A stretch of DNA of 64,000 nucleotides from positions 14,798,516-14,862,515 of the forward strand of contig OX328110.1 in assembly GCA_946811185.2 (NCBI GenBank), read 5' to 3'. Under the pieces are notes generated by a model. The model had not been told where the DNA came from and did no database searches. It was given only the letters and a program-made list of their open reading frames with translations. This document shows positions 30,597 to 41,482 of this stretch, one piece after another (position 1 is the first letter of the stretch; the number at the start of each line of letters is the position of its first letter). Position numbers and translations under genes: made by a program. Source of the DNA: Hippopus hippopus (Eukaryota; Mollusca; Bivalvia; Cardiida; Cardiidae).

Positions 30597-30790
30597 TGGG
30601 CCTGTTTACCAATCATTCTAAAACGTGCTCTTGGTCTTGTATCAAAAGAACTGTCTTAATTGATTTTAATGTAACACAATTTCTGATTGGCTTCACATAA
30701 TGGTTTAACCAAACAGAAATTGTGTTATTTTCTCCATTTAGAAATAGACTATGAATAAAATTTAGAATGGTATGGGAATAGCTGGGACCT
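30597..30790. repeat. Family D fold-back
   Basis: GGGCCTGTTTACCAATCATT, ACACAATTTCTGATTGGCTT and mirror CCAAACAGAAATTGTGTTAT. The outer right arm (GAATAAAATTTAGAATGGTA) is recognisable. Confidence 0.75.
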
Positions 30791-30800
30791 TGAATACAAT

Positions 30801-30976
30801 TTAACCCTTTACGAAACAATCTAGATTTTCAACGATCCTGAGAAAGAGAGCTTTTGAAAACTTTGTGGGAAAGGAGAAAATGCTGGTTACCAGCATTTTC
30901 TCCTTTTCCCACAATTTTTTCAGAAGGTTTCTTCCTCAGGGTCCTTGAAAGATTTGACTGTGTGGAAAAGGGTTAA
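30801..30976. repeat. Chimeric family A copy with two right-type ends (full palindrome)
   Basis: TTAA at both ends. Left TTAACCCTTTACGAAACAAT, CAACGATCCTGAGAAAGAG mirrors right CTTCCTCAGGGTCCTTGAAA, GTGTGGAAAAGGGTTAA. The whole 176 bp is one inverted repeat around the hairpin, missing the left-type half with AAAGCATTTGCAGACGAC. Confidence 0.88.
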
Positions 30977-31049
30977 TGGTGTCAGAGTGTGCTGTAGTGC
31001 TATCAACTATTTTTATCATTGTGCATACTAAAAGTGTTTTTCACTCATT

Positions 31050-31275
31050 ACATGTAAAAAATACAAAATTTTAGAACGGTCCAAATGAAAGCATTTGCAG
31101 ATGACGGATTCAATTTTTATCCTGGTAATATAAATTAGCTTTGCAAGGGTAGAAAACATTGTGAGAAAAGGAGGAAATGGCAATTACCAGCATTTTTTCC
31201 TTTTCCACAATATTTTCAAAAGTCTTCTTCATCAGGGTTGTTCAAAGTGTGGATTGTTTGGTAAAAAGTTAACAC
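31050..31275 (+). repeat. Family A MITE
   Basis: ACAAAATTTTAGAACGGTCC, GCAGATGACGGATTCAA, diverged hairpin (GAAATGGCAATTACCAGC), end TTTGGTAAAAAGTTAA. Confidence 0.85.
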
Positions 31276-31374
31276 ATTTTAGGATTAACAGCAATTCTGT
31301 TTCTGTTTTAAATCTAGAGCTGTTAGGCATATCCTCATAATCCTGTTATGCATTTGTGGTTGATGTAGAATCAG

Positions 31375-31690
31375 ATTGAGTGATTGATTGTATGGTGTTT
31401 AATGCCGTTTTCAACATTATTTCAGTTATATCGCGGCGGCCAGTGCACCTATCCATGCATTCCTGGAGTCTCTTTTACCAGTACTTCGCACAATTTTCTT
31501 TCCAAGCCACTGGCAGCTTTCCCACATAATCATCGTCGAAACAATGGTCAGCGGTGGGAGGGGAATGAATCCTGTCGCAGTGACTATCATCAATCCTAGG
31601 AAAGAAATTGGCCGAGCCAGGGATCGAACCCTGGACCCCGTGTTCTCAATTTCTGCACGCTACCAACTGAGCTACCAGGGCTCGGCTGAT
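31375..31690 (-). mobile_element. SINE S1, near full length
   Basis: Minus strand: GAGCCCTGGTAGCTCAGTTG head, B box GGTTCGATCCC, body GACCATTGTTTCGACGATGA, tail ATACAATCAATCACTCAATC. Confidence 0.88.
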
Positions 31691-31871
31691 ATAGAATCAG
31701 ATTAGACTGTATGAAGTATTCATTGTCTGATACTCTGTGAAATACTGTGGCAAAAACCACTGAATAAGAAACTGTGTAATTAGTATTTGGATGATTTCTT
31801 GATAAAATATAAAAGCTGAATAAGCAGACAAACATTAAATGGAAATGGTGAGAAATGGCAAATTAGCTTTT

Positions 31872-32098
31872 TCAGCCCTTTACCACACAATCTGCTTTAC
31901 ATGATTCTGGGGAGAAAGGCTCCTGGAAACATTGTGGCAAAAGGAGAAAATACTGGTAACCAGCATTTTCTCCTTTTTCAACTATGTTTACTACTCTGTC
32001 AAAGACAAACTGAACTATTTAAGCCAAATTAAGGCTGTCCTCTGCAAATGCTATGAATCTGGTCAAGTCTAAAATTTTGTCATCAGGTAAAAGATTAA
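31872..32098 (-). repeat. Family A MITE, shares TTAA with the next copy
   Basis: CAGCCCTTTACCACACAATC start; hairpin GAAAATACTGGTAACCAGC; end CATCAGGTAAAAGATTAA. Confidence 0.88.
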
Positions 32099-32316
32099 CA
32101 CTTTACCAAAACAATAACATTTTGGATTTGACCAAATTGAATAGAAGTAATTTGCAGAAGATAGATTAACTGTAGCTCTGTCTTTGATAAGGTAGAAAAC
32201 ATTGTGGAAAAAGGAGAAAATGCTGGTTACCAGCATTTTCTCCTTTCCCCATAATGTTTTCAAAAGCATTCTCTTTCAGGGCAATTAAAAGTTGGGACTG
32301 TGTGGTAAAGGACTAA
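32095..32316 (+). repeat. Family A MITE in inverted abutment to the previous copy
   Basis: TTAACACTTTACCAAAACAA begins at the shared TTAA 32095-32098; perfect hairpin; end GGTAAAGGACTAA. Confidence 0.88.
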
Positions 32317-32329
32317 CCAAACAGATTAC

Positions 32330-32450
32330 ATGTATGTATTTATTTGTAAACAAAGCACAAATTAGTATAAGAAAGACATAAGAGGAAATTATTTATAAAC
32401 CAACCACAAACTAGGACAATAAAGACATAAGAGGAATATTTGAATAACAG
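32330..32450 (+). repeat. Short tandem duplication, ~55 bp unit
   Basis: AAACAAAGCACAAATTAGTA, AAGACATAAGAGGAA then AAACCAACCACAAACTAGGA, AAGACATAAGAGGAA. Confidence 0.65.
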
Positions 32451-32454
32451 GAAA

Positions 32455-32930
32455 GTGCTCAATTGTAAAAAAAAAATAGAAAAAATATTGTTGGAAAAGG
32501 AGAAATTGCTTTTAAAATGCTACTTACTCCTTTCCTGACAAATTTTTCAGCATTTGCCTTCTAACAAATGGTACACATAGTAACAAAATCATTTTTTCAT
32601 GATAATTAGTTAAAAACAGGTACAATGAATCAAAATAGTTTCAAATTATATAATTTAATACAATGTAATATAAATATAATATTATTTAACAATGTTTAAT
32701 TGATGTTGAACACTGCCATTTGTATACAAACATCTGCATTATGTGATAATTTATAAAAGTAATATGTATGTGCATCAGCTTTGTGCCTATTTTTTCCTCA
32801 TCCTGGCACTTTGAGAGACTTGGTTTTTTTCATCTTGGACCACACCACTTTGACAAAATTGTTGCAAGTGGAAAAATTACTCATAACAAGCTATTTCTCC
32901 TTCTGCCAGATTGGTTTATCCTGTGTTCAC
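32455..32930. other. AT-rich intergenic stretch with a decayed family A core
   Basis: 32480-32560 keeps ATTGTTGGAAAAGGAGAAAT and a poor mirror. The rest shows no feature. Confidence 0.5.
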
Positions 32931-32934
32931 ATAT

Positions 32935-33132
32935 TAACTCTTTACCAAATGATAAAATTTCAGACTAGTCCATATTGGAACCTTTTGTAGACTCAAGAAT
33001 TGAAATGTGTTTAGGGAAGGGTAGAAAACATTGTGGGAAAAGGAGAAAATGCTGGTCCAGCATTTTCTCCTTTTCCCACAATGTTTTCCAAAGTTTTTTT
33101 TTTCATATTCCTTAAAAGTCGGGATTGTTTTC
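32935..33132 (+). repeat. Family A MITE, right end lost
   Basis: TTAACTCTTTACCAAATGAT start; hairpin lost two central bases (GCTGGTCCAGC); ends AAAGTCGGGATTGTTT. Confidence 0.88.
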
Positions 33133-33364
33133 AAAATTCTCCAAACCAATTTTGCTTCAAACTAGTAGTATTTCATAGGAAAATTTCAAGTGAGAATCCC
33201 TGTTAAAAAGGTATACCGTGGGCCCCTAATACCAGATTTTCCAAGTTTCAATCCCATTATCAGCAGGCGTGTTCTGCCAAGACTGGTATTCTGGTACATT
33301 GTGCCAATACATTAGAAAAATATTCCTCCATAATGCCCCTAGGAAGGACTTTGTCCCTTTCATA

Positions 33365-33593
33365 TATGAGCCATATTCTGGGAAAAGGTAGCTTAATGCA
33401 TCTCTGTGATGTATAATGCCAAGCAAGTCTTCACATGACCATAGATCCATAAAGACCATTTTGTCTAATAACTGATCTAATTATAAGGTAAACTGTTTCT
33501 TGGACATGCACAAAAGTGATAGCAAAAAGTTTTGGCCCTGAGTCCATACTTTTTGCAGATGAATTAAGCCCCCTTTTCACAGAGCATGGCTCA
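33365..33593 (-). repeat. Family B element, inner palindrome reduced
   Basis: GAGCCATATTCTGGGAAAAG to TTTTCACAGAGCATGGCTCA; only GGCCCTGAGTCC remains where the palindrome should be. Followed by a (CA)n/C/(TA)n microsatellite at 33592-33630. Confidence 0.82.
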
Positions 33594-33856
33594 CACACAC
33601 CCCCCCCCACACACACACATATATATATAAGTGCATATCCCACTCATATTTTGAAAATAACCCTTATTTCTTCAAGTTTTAAGGGACAGTTGTTCTCTCT
33701 CTGAATAATTCTTGGCAGTAAACTGCAGCATGGTCAACTTTGAGAAATACATTTGTATTTACATCAGTATATACCTGTTTAAATTTCTAGAAAGCTTTAA
33801 TGAACAGAGATTACTATCAGTTGCAGAACATGTTATACATTCGGTGTAAAGTATTT

Positions 33857-34109
33857 GAGCTATGCTCAGGCAAAAGGGGATATAATGCATCTCCGTGGTG
33901 CATTATACCAAGCAAGTTATCACATAATCATGGATCCACAGAATCTGTTTTGTCTAACATCTAACTTAAACATGAGGCAGAATGGTCCTTTAACATGCAG
34001 AAAATTTACAAATAGTGGAAAGTTTAAATACATAGGCTATGTGTGAAGAATGACATAGGTCGATACTTTTGTAGATTCATCAAGCCCCCTTTTCACAGAT
34101 CACTGCTTG
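33857..34109 (-). repeat. Family B element
   Basis: GAGCTATGCTCAGGCAAAAG to CCCCCTTTTCACAGATCACT; palindrome diverged. Confidence 0.82.
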
Positions 34110-34359
34110 TATGAATTTAAACTACATGTACATGTAACTATAGTAATGTTGCTTTTTTGGACATATCAGTACTACATGAAAATGAGTCTTTAAAGAAGAT
34201 GCAGTCTGATCCTGGATCTACACTGCCCTGCATTATGTCAAATACTTGGACAAAAACAATAAATTCTTCTGTCACAATATTTTTCAAAGGTATGGGACAA
34301 GAAAAAAAAAATGTCATCTACAGTGATTGATCAAAGCCCACATTTGAAAACAATTCAAA

Positions 34360-34685
34360 ATAGTGTTCTCAGCCTAATTATCAAGAATTTTCTAAATTTC
34401 ATAGTAACATGCCTTCTGATTGGCTAAACCAGGGCCCATATTTACCAACCATTCTTAGTTTCATTCTTATTCTATATTTAGAAAGCAACAAAACTTTTGA
34501 TTGGCTGAACAGAATGCTTTAGCCAATCAAAAGTTGTATAACTTTCAAATTTAAAAAATTCTTGAGAATTAGACTAGGAATGTTCTAAAGATTGGTTGGT
34601 GAGTACAGATCTAAATAGATTAGCCAATCAGACATTATGTAACTTTCTAGAATTAAAATTGGAATGAGAATGCAATTTAGAATTA
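34360..34685. repeat. Family D fold-backs: one full, two halves
   Basis: 34432-34607 is full: CCATATTTACCAACCATTCT, TTTGATTGGCTGAACAGAAT, AGCCAATCAAAAGTTGTATA, GATTGGTTGGTGAGTAC. Half copies flank it at 34370-34431 and 34608-34680. Confidence 0.8.
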
Positions 34686-34737
34686 CAAAATAGTTTTTAA
34701 AGATATCTTTCTTCATGAATATGGGAGGGGAGGGTTT

Positions 34738-34968
34738 CTAACCCTTCACCAGACAATCCAGAATATTTACGACCCCAAAATAAGAGGACTTTTGAAAACA
34801 TAGTGGAATAAAGAGAAAATGCTGGTAACCAGCATTTTCTCCTCTTCCCACAGTTTTCTACCCTTCCAAAGGCAATTTCAATTTTTGAGTTCAATTTATT
34901 TTGTTATCTGCAAATGCTTTCACTTTGAACTGGTCAGTCTAAAATTTTGTTATTTGGTAATGAGTTAA
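34738..34968 (-). repeat. Family A MITE just downstream of the Kelch gene stop
   Basis: CTAACCCTTCACCAGACAAT to TTTGGTAATGAGTTAA. Lies 24 bp past the TGA in the direction of transcription, so its hairpin (GAAAATGCTGGTAACCAGC) is probably in the 3' UTR. Confidence 0.9.
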
Positions 34969-34992
34969 AGCTGTAGTGATGATGCAGAATGT

Positions 34993-37728
34993 TCAAGCAG
35001 GGACAGGACCTACACGTTCGATGAAATTCCAAGGTACACCCTGTTCTACAAGGATGTCATAACTCATTGGTGTATGACTGTGATTGAAGAGGTCACAGAC
35101 TTTTTCCCAGCACAATTCTGTCAATTTTCCAATAGTGAAAGGTAACCTTATCTTATACATCTTGGCCGATCTAAGCTCATCCTTCAAAACTCCCCCAAAC
35201 ATGTACATTAATCCTGATGGAGCCATGACTGTTCTGTGGAAAAACATTTTTTCAGGTAAGCTGAAACTCAGTCGAGACCATTGCAATGTTGTTAGTCGCA
35301 AATGCCAGATATCTTCAAGTTCTTGAAATGCGCTGATAGCATTGTAGTGTCGCCCCCCGCTGATATAAATGTTGTCGCCTTCCTTGACACAACCAAAACT
35401 GACACGAGATTTTGGAAAGCCATGTACAGGATCTGGCAGGGATGTCACAGTGCTCCAGTGATTCCTCGAAAAGCTGTATCTGTAAATTTGATCAAATCCC
35501 TCGGAATGTTGCAGTCTTCCTCCACCAAGTACATAAAAACTGAAATAAATCATGTGTACAAGGGTCTGGGTAAGAGGAGAGTTTCAGTTTCCTGATTGTG
35601 AAAACATGGTTTCCTCACTAATAACTATCTTGTGGGTACTCATTAGAATTGTTTATATCAAGGCAAATTCTGATCATTACCTACTACATAGGTACATGTA
35701 TCAGAAGAAAAAAAAATATGCATGCACCTGAACTCAAAAACACACGTTACTAGTATCTGTTTTCCTGTAGTATCCACTGTGGGAATCAAGAAACTTAAGT
35801 TGTAGAATTATTATTAGTTGAGGAATGTAAATATACATTGCTTGTATCAAAAATCATGTTCCAGTGGATGTAATCTCTCAAAGTATCATAATGTATCATA
35901 AATAAATGAGTCATGCTCTGTGAAAAGGGGGCTTAATGCATTTGCAAAATGTATCGACCCGGGTCGGCCTGCGCAGTCCGCGCAGGCTGACACGGGTCAA
36001 AACTTTTCGCTATTGGTCAATTTTCTGCAGGTCAAAGGACCAGTTTACCTCATGATACAGTCGGTTGTAAGACACGATGTATTTTATGGATCCATAGCTA
36101 TTTGATAACTTGCTTGGTACAATGGATCACTGAGATGCATCAAGCCCCTTTTTGCCAGAGCATAGCTCAAATAGGACTGTAGATTAGGTTGTTCTGCTTA
36201 CATTCCATGCTGTCATCTACAACTTTGGCTACATTATCAGACTACTGGCTCCTTATCTTGATCTCCACTGTTCCTAATACAAACTGAAGTTGGACTTAAC
36301 CCTTTACCTCACAATCTTGAGCTTGTACTACATCAAGAAACAAGGCCTTTGAAAAGATTTTGGGAAAAGGAGAGGTTCCTGGTAACCAGCATTTTCTCCT
36401 TTTCCCACAACATTGTCTACCCTTTTTAAGACAAATTCAATCATTCAAGCCACATTTCATTTGTTGCAGGCACACACACTGAACGTGGAAAAGTCTTACA
36501 CTTTGTCTTTTGGTACAGAGTTTAACTTCTAAAGCATCATCTGCATTTTTTTTTAATTTGAAAGGTAATTACCGTACTTACATATATACAGTGTTCTGTG
36601 TTTGAAAAGATTGTTGAAAATGGAGAAAATAGTGGCAAACATTTTTTTCTCTTTTCTCTCAGTGTTTTTCACCAATTCTAGGACCAATTCAGTCATTGGA
36701 GTTATATTTAATTGTGGTCAGAAATGCTATGTGGATAAGTCTTAACCCTTTACCAAACAATCCCTTGTTTTTACGACCCTGGTGTAGAAGACTTTTGAAA
36801 ACATTGTGGGAAAAGGAGAAATTTCTCCTTTTTCCACAATGTTTTCTACCCTATCAGACAGCTGCAACTCATTAAAAAAAAAGTTATTGAATTGCCATCT
36901 GCAAGTGCTTTCAGTTTGTAAGAGTCTAAAATTTGTTGTTTGGGAAAGGAAGCTTAAATTATGCAGTAATGTCTAAAGAGTTTAAACTTACTATTCCGAA
37001 TCCTGTACAGTTTCTTGTTTGTATCGCCCTGAAGGTACTTTACCAGAGGGGTTTAGTTTTGTCCATTTCAAACTATCAAAACTTAAACAATAGAGTTCAG
37101 CTATTGCCTCCACTGCAGAAAACCCAATTGCCCCAGCAAATATGTATAAAGTATTTCCATGCAATATCATACTTTGTCCATAATCAGGTGGAGGGACAGA
37201 ATCCTCGTCCTCTTGTGGATTCGGACTTGTATCAACCTGCTTCCACTTACAAGTATATTTCTCACTGTCTTTGGAGTTAGTATTTATTGAAAATTTTGGT
37301 AACTGCAGAATTCTCAGCGAGTTATTGCTCTGTACTGCAAACGGGTACCCTGTGCCTCCAAACACAAATAATTTACCTTCATTTAGTAACATACATGACG
37401 ATAAACATGTATTTTGTGTATCTAACACCATAACCTGAGTCCACTTCTGTTGAGCAAAGTTGAACCTCCATAGCTCAGGGAAAACTGTGTTTTCTGTCAG
37501 ACCATTGCGTTCGTCGGCTTGAGAGTATCCTCCAAATACATACAAATCAGTTTCGTTTGCGCACATGCTGTGTCCGCTTCTTCCTCTTGGTACATCGTCA
37601 CGACCAGGATGGAAGTATGGAGGCAAAAGCTTAAAGCGACATTTGCTTTCTTCCATGTTCAGCCAGAAGTAACACATGAACGTGAAGCGGTGGTTGCATA
37701 AATAAATCACCAGGGTAAATCGCAACAT
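34993..37728 (-). CDS. KLHDC10-like six-bladed Kelch protein (two exons)
   Basis: Exon 1 is 37728-36992 (donor gtaagt at 36991) and exon 2 is 35539-34993 (acceptor tttatttcag), stop TGA. The junction codon TA+T rebuilds a Kelch strand (EYFYVLGGG). Two starts are possible. ATG at 37656 (MEESKC) gives 403 residues and is preferred, because upstream codons look like read-through 5' sequence; ATG at 37728 gives 427. Counting from 37656, Kelch cores lie at LYVFGG (38-43), LFVFGG (96-101), LYIFAG (170-175), FYVLGGG (223-229), IYISGG (279-284) and MYMFGG (333-338), i.e. six blades. After the propeller comes LTELCWEKVCDLF (about 361-373), in the place and style of the BC-box helix of human KLHDC10. 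Human KLHDC10 is a substrate receptor of a Cullin-2 ubiquitin ligase that recognises C-terminal degrons; the same role here is inference. An extra polar, acidic loop (about 120-157) between blades 2 and 3 is not typical. The intron holds families A and B, and a family A copy lies 24 bp past the stop. Confidence 0.88.
35906..36171 (+). repeat. Family B element in the Kelch gene intron
   Basis: GAGTCATGCTCTGTGAAAAG to TTTTTGCCAGAGCATAGCTC; inner palindrome CGGCCTGCGCAGTCCGCGCA and mirror. Confidence 0.9.
36296..36525 (-). repeat. Family A MITE in the Kelch gene intron
   Basis: TTAACCCTTTACCTCACAAT start and GGTACAGAGTTTAA end; left hairpin arm damaged (GGAGAGGTTCCTGGTAACC). Confidence 0.88.
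36600..36742 (-). repeat. Decayed family A MITE
   Basis: GTTGAAAATGGAGAAAATAG and a weak mirror; CAGTCATTGGAGTTATATTT matches the right half. Ends at the TTAA of the next copy. Confidence 0.6.
36742..36957 (-). repeat. Family A MITE close to the Kelch gene splice donor
   Basis: TTAACCCTTTACCAAACAAT start. The hairpin is shortened to GGAGAAATTTCTCC. The right end lies about 35 bp from the exon 1 donor at 36991. Confidence 0.88.
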
Positions 37729-37759
37729 CTTGGAATAATTTGCGAGGAAAGGTATAAAA

Positions 37760-38030
37760 ACTCTGCATCACGGATCCGTGTGCCAATGTTCGATTCCCAC
37801 GGCTGGCCATCTAAAATTACTAATAGTCTTGCGGATGAGACGTTAAACCGAGGTCACGTGTGACGGTGCTATACACCGAGCACGTTAAAGAACCAGGCGA
37901 AACTTAGGATGGGTTTCGTCCTGTATCTGCACTATCCCCCGTAACAATACTTAACAGCCTTCAGGGGGCGTCGCCCATATGGGAAACCAGTGGCGACGAT
38001 ACATGAACGCAAATTCAATCAATCAATCCG
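37760..38030 (+). mobile_element. tRNA-derived SINE just upstream of the Kelch gene
   Basis: B box GTTCGATTCCC at about 37789, then a conserved-looking central block (GCGGATGAGACGTTAAACCG, GTTAAAGAACCAGGCGAAAC, CTGTATCTGCACTATCCCCC) and a (CAAT)n tail near 38015. The central block resembles the shared core domains of invertebrate SINEs. It begins within about 105 bp of the preferred ATG of the Kelch gene on the opposite strand. Confidence 0.8.
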
Positions 38031-38244
38031 GATGCCAATCGTCTGGGTTGTATTTTGAGTGCTACACTTACCATTTGGCCCGGCCAAAATCTATTAACAC
38101 CACTGCATTGGCTCAGATTTGAAAGCTGCCGAAATAAACTTAACCATAAAAGCGATAAATAAACCCAACAGACGTTTTCAGTTTATAAATAGAATCAAAA
38201 TAATTGCAGTATCAAGGCTGCTTTTTGTTCTGGATGTTTCAGAA

Positions 38245-38360
38245 AAGCCGGCAGCGTAGATCGAAGATCGGAGTACACGTTTTGTGCAGTATTATGAATC
38301 ACGCTGGCCATAAAGGCAGGGATCCTATATATACATGTATACGATCCCTGATAAAGGCAA
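38245..38360. repeat. Decayed family C hairpin and a short TA-rich hairpin
   Basis: GCGTAGATCGAAGATCGGAG with a weak mirror, then AGGGATCCTATATATACATG / TATACGATCCCT at 38319-38350. Confidence 0.6.
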
Positions 38361-38379
38361 TCAAAGTTATGAAAGGCGC

Positions 38380-38607
38380 TTAGACCTTCACCGAACAATC
38401 CCGACTTTTACGACCCTATGGAAAAAGGGCTTTTGAAAACATTGTGTGAAAAGGAGAAAATGCTGGTAACCAGCATTTTCTCCTTTTCACACAATATTTT
38501 CTACCCTATGAAAGACAATTACCATGTTTTGAGAACAATGAATTTGTCGTCTGCAAATGCTTTCAATTTGGACGAGTCTAAAATTACATCGTTTGGTATA
38601 GAGTCAA
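38380..38607 (-). repeat. Family A MITE at the left edge of the tandem duplication
   Basis: AGACCTTCACCGAACAATCC start; hairpin with TGTGTGAAAAGGAG and mirror; end TTTGGTATAGAG then TCAA (38604-38607), which corresponds to the TTAA filled by a MITE in the second duplicate. Confidence 0.88.
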
Positions 38608-38999
38608 AGGGTGAAAGATATTCCGTTTTTACCTGTTCATGATACCAAGGCTTTTAAAAAATATTTTCCAAGTTGAAAGTAAACATTCAAAATGCCAAAG
38701 GTAAATCTCGATGGTTCTGTTGAAAGTAGAGATCGTGATATTCATTAATTTCTGGGGGGAAAATGCAGTAGAAGACTTTGTGTAAAACATAATTAATCAA
38801 AATTAATTAGGCTTAAACCACAAAATCCTTCATATCGAAAACACCGTGGCAATATCTTCAAAACATCATTCTGAGCAGCACCCGATGTTTGCAACACCAA
38901 AGTCAGCTTCCTATGATGCAAACAGCAGTGGTTGAGTTAAAAGTAAATGAAACTGGTAGCTCTTTAAAAAATTACTTTAGGCAATAAGAATGGTTGTAT

Positions 39000-39113
39000 C
39001 ATACATACATACATACATACATATATACATACATACATAAATACATACATACATACATACTGGCAGGTGGTCGGGCAGACAGACGGACAGACAGACGGAC
39101 GGACGGACAGACA
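39000..39113 (+). repeat. (CATA)n and (GACA/GACG)n microsatellite
   Basis: ATACATACATAC repeats then GACAGACGGACAGAC repeats; counterpart at 42383-42615 is longer. Confidence 0.9.
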
Positions 39114-41055
39114 GGTTAGACGTGTATTAATTTTTTATAGTAGTAAAATCTAAGATGAAAAAGATCAACTTCCTACTCGTAAAATAAAGAAATCCCCCTT
39201 TATTCTATCTATTGACAAGTTTATTTTATCTCTTCTTCCCTTTTCCGTATTTTAACTACAATATTGCTTTCACTTTTGCTTCAAACTGATTTTCATTTAA
39301 AAAAAGAAAAAATCGGAGTTGTGTCGGAACCGAGAACAATTAATGGTCTATGGGAGAAAACTCCTACAAACTTTTCTTCCTCACTTTACCAGAGTCGCCT
39401 CCCTTATTATCATGGATATTCTAAAACCAGTGCCGAATAAAATTGTGTCAAACGTCCTCGAAAGCCGTGAAGACGATCGGTAATAAGTTTTATTCTCGTA
39501 GTACTGTAATGAATTGTAATATTCAAAATATCGGTAATATTTTATGATAAGATAATAAATGTTGACATATCTGCAGAGATCGTGACATCTGACAAAAAAA
39601 GAGAGAAGCAGTTAAAGACAGGAACATTAATTTATAACAAGTGGGTGGTCTCCCTTGTATTTCAATACATTTGTAAACAACAACAACCGCCGAAATTTAA
39701 AGTGAAATTTAAATGATTATATCCGACCACTTAGGTTTCTGGACACTGGCTAGAAATTGATCTAAAACATCCATGTCAAGTCTCCAATCAAGAGCACGGA
39801 GTACCGATCGTCTCGGTAAAGATTTCATGCACAGCCTTTGTCTGGTAGAAACTTGTACGAAATTAAGAGCCCATTGGAACAGGGATCGTATAAGATCCCT
39901 GATTGGACCTATGTGGAAAGCCTTCACCTTCATAACAAATCGCCCTAGGCGATTACAACAGAAATTCGTCTCGAAGAGGCTTATTCATTTCAATTCATAA
40001 CCTGAGTCGGAGATCGTGAAATTCGATCTAGATACTATACATATAAATACGATCCCAGTCCAAATGGAAATATATAAGATCCCTGTAATGATGTAATATA
40101 TACTAACTGAGGCAGAAATCCTTGCGAAATCATTGTCAAAATTCACAAGAATCTTTCGAACAAAAAAAAAAAAAGGTCATTAGGTCTAATAGCATAAACA
40201 GTATTGGCTGAATTGGAAAGAACGGTACTTCAAAGTCAAAATTAAGGGATGTCACTCTTTATAACTGATCACAAGACTTAACGAGTTTTCTCCCTTAGAC
40301 CATAAAAACATCAACAGAATCTCGTCAGCTAGGCGAAATTGAATTTCCAAATGACATGGTTAATCAAACTATCCTGTATTTTCCTGTGTAAAATTGTAGC
40401 AAAAGGAGAACATGTTGGTACTCAAGGAATCCTTCGCACAAAATTTGTTCCCGTCAGAGTTTTCCATGACCCCCAATTTCTTTCAATTTTGACTCCCAAA
40501 TTTTCTAAACGACCCCCAAAGTTTCAGTGTTTGTATTCTTTTCTTTATTTGAAGGTGGTCAATTTTGGGTCAAATGACCCCCAAAAAGAGAGTCAAAGGA
40601 AAACCCTGCCCTTTTACCGACAAATCATTTGATTTTAGCCTATGTTTAATAGCATCTGCAAATGGTTTCAATTTGGTTTAGTCTGAATTTTTCTTGTCTG
40701 GTAAACACTTAAGAAATTTGAGCATGTTTCCACCATTTTCATATTATGCAAAATCTCTATCCGTGCATGGTAGTGTGTACTATAGCTTACAACAAAGGGA
40801 AATTTTGTCAAACTGCTGTGAATGGCTTGGGGGCAAGAAGATGAAATTGAAGGTGTGACTGGCCTTATCCAGCTTTCAGCAAATTTCAGTCATATTACAG
40901 CAACAGGTTATCTATTCACGTCTTTCTTTAGTTTCCCCAGCACTGAGCTGGGGCACTGCAATACCTTGCCTTTGGACACTTGGGGTTCCAAATTTTAAAT
41001 ATTGTTTCATAGTTTTGTATGAGGGCAATTTTTACATATATGTATAGTACTTTCC

Positions 41056-41482
41056 CAAACAACAAATTTAAGACTCTTCCGAATACAAAATATCTGCAGA
41101 TAACATGTTCAAAATTGGTACAAATGAGGGCAAGTTCTATGATAAGAGTAGAAAGCAATGCGGAAAAAGGAGAAAATGCTAGGTTACTATATGTATTGGC
41201 CTACTTTCTGTTCCAGTTGAAGATACCAAAAAGGGCACAAGATTTTAACCCTCTACCCAACAATAACAGATTTTAAATTTCAACAACCCTGACAAAAACA
41301 ACTTTTGAAAAACACTATGGGAATAGGAGTCAATGCTAGTCATCAGCATTTTCTCCTTTTTCCATAATATCTTCTACTTTTTCAAATACAAATCTCATCA
41401 TTTGAGCCACATTTATTTTGTGGTCCGTAAAGGCTTTTAATTTGGGCAAATCTACAAGTTTGTCTTGTTGTAAACAGTTAAT
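41056..41482. repeat. Two family A MITEs inside duplicate copy 1
   Basis: 41056-41210 is a decayed plus copy (GCGGAAAAAGGAGAAAATGC without mirror). 41245-41482 is a minus copy, ACCCTCTACCCAACAATAAC to GTAAACAGTTAA, with hairpin GGAGTCAATGCTAGTCATCAGC. Confidence 0.78.

Noticed and set aside
33226..33459. 77-codon minus-strand open frame with YWHNVPEYQSWQNTPADNGI
   Set aside because: Half of it lies in a family B repeat, no splice sites fit, and no family was recognised.
36933..37280. 115-codon plus-strand open frame
   Set aside because: Antisense shadow of exon 1 of the Kelch gene.
39709..39933. Minus-strand open frame in duplicate copy 1 with a peptide MDVLDQFLASVQKPKWSD, also present near 43300-43390 in copy 2
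   Set aside because: In copy 2 the upstream frame is interrupted and both end soon after in a stop with no splice donor. The conservation is explained by recent duplication, not by coding constraint.
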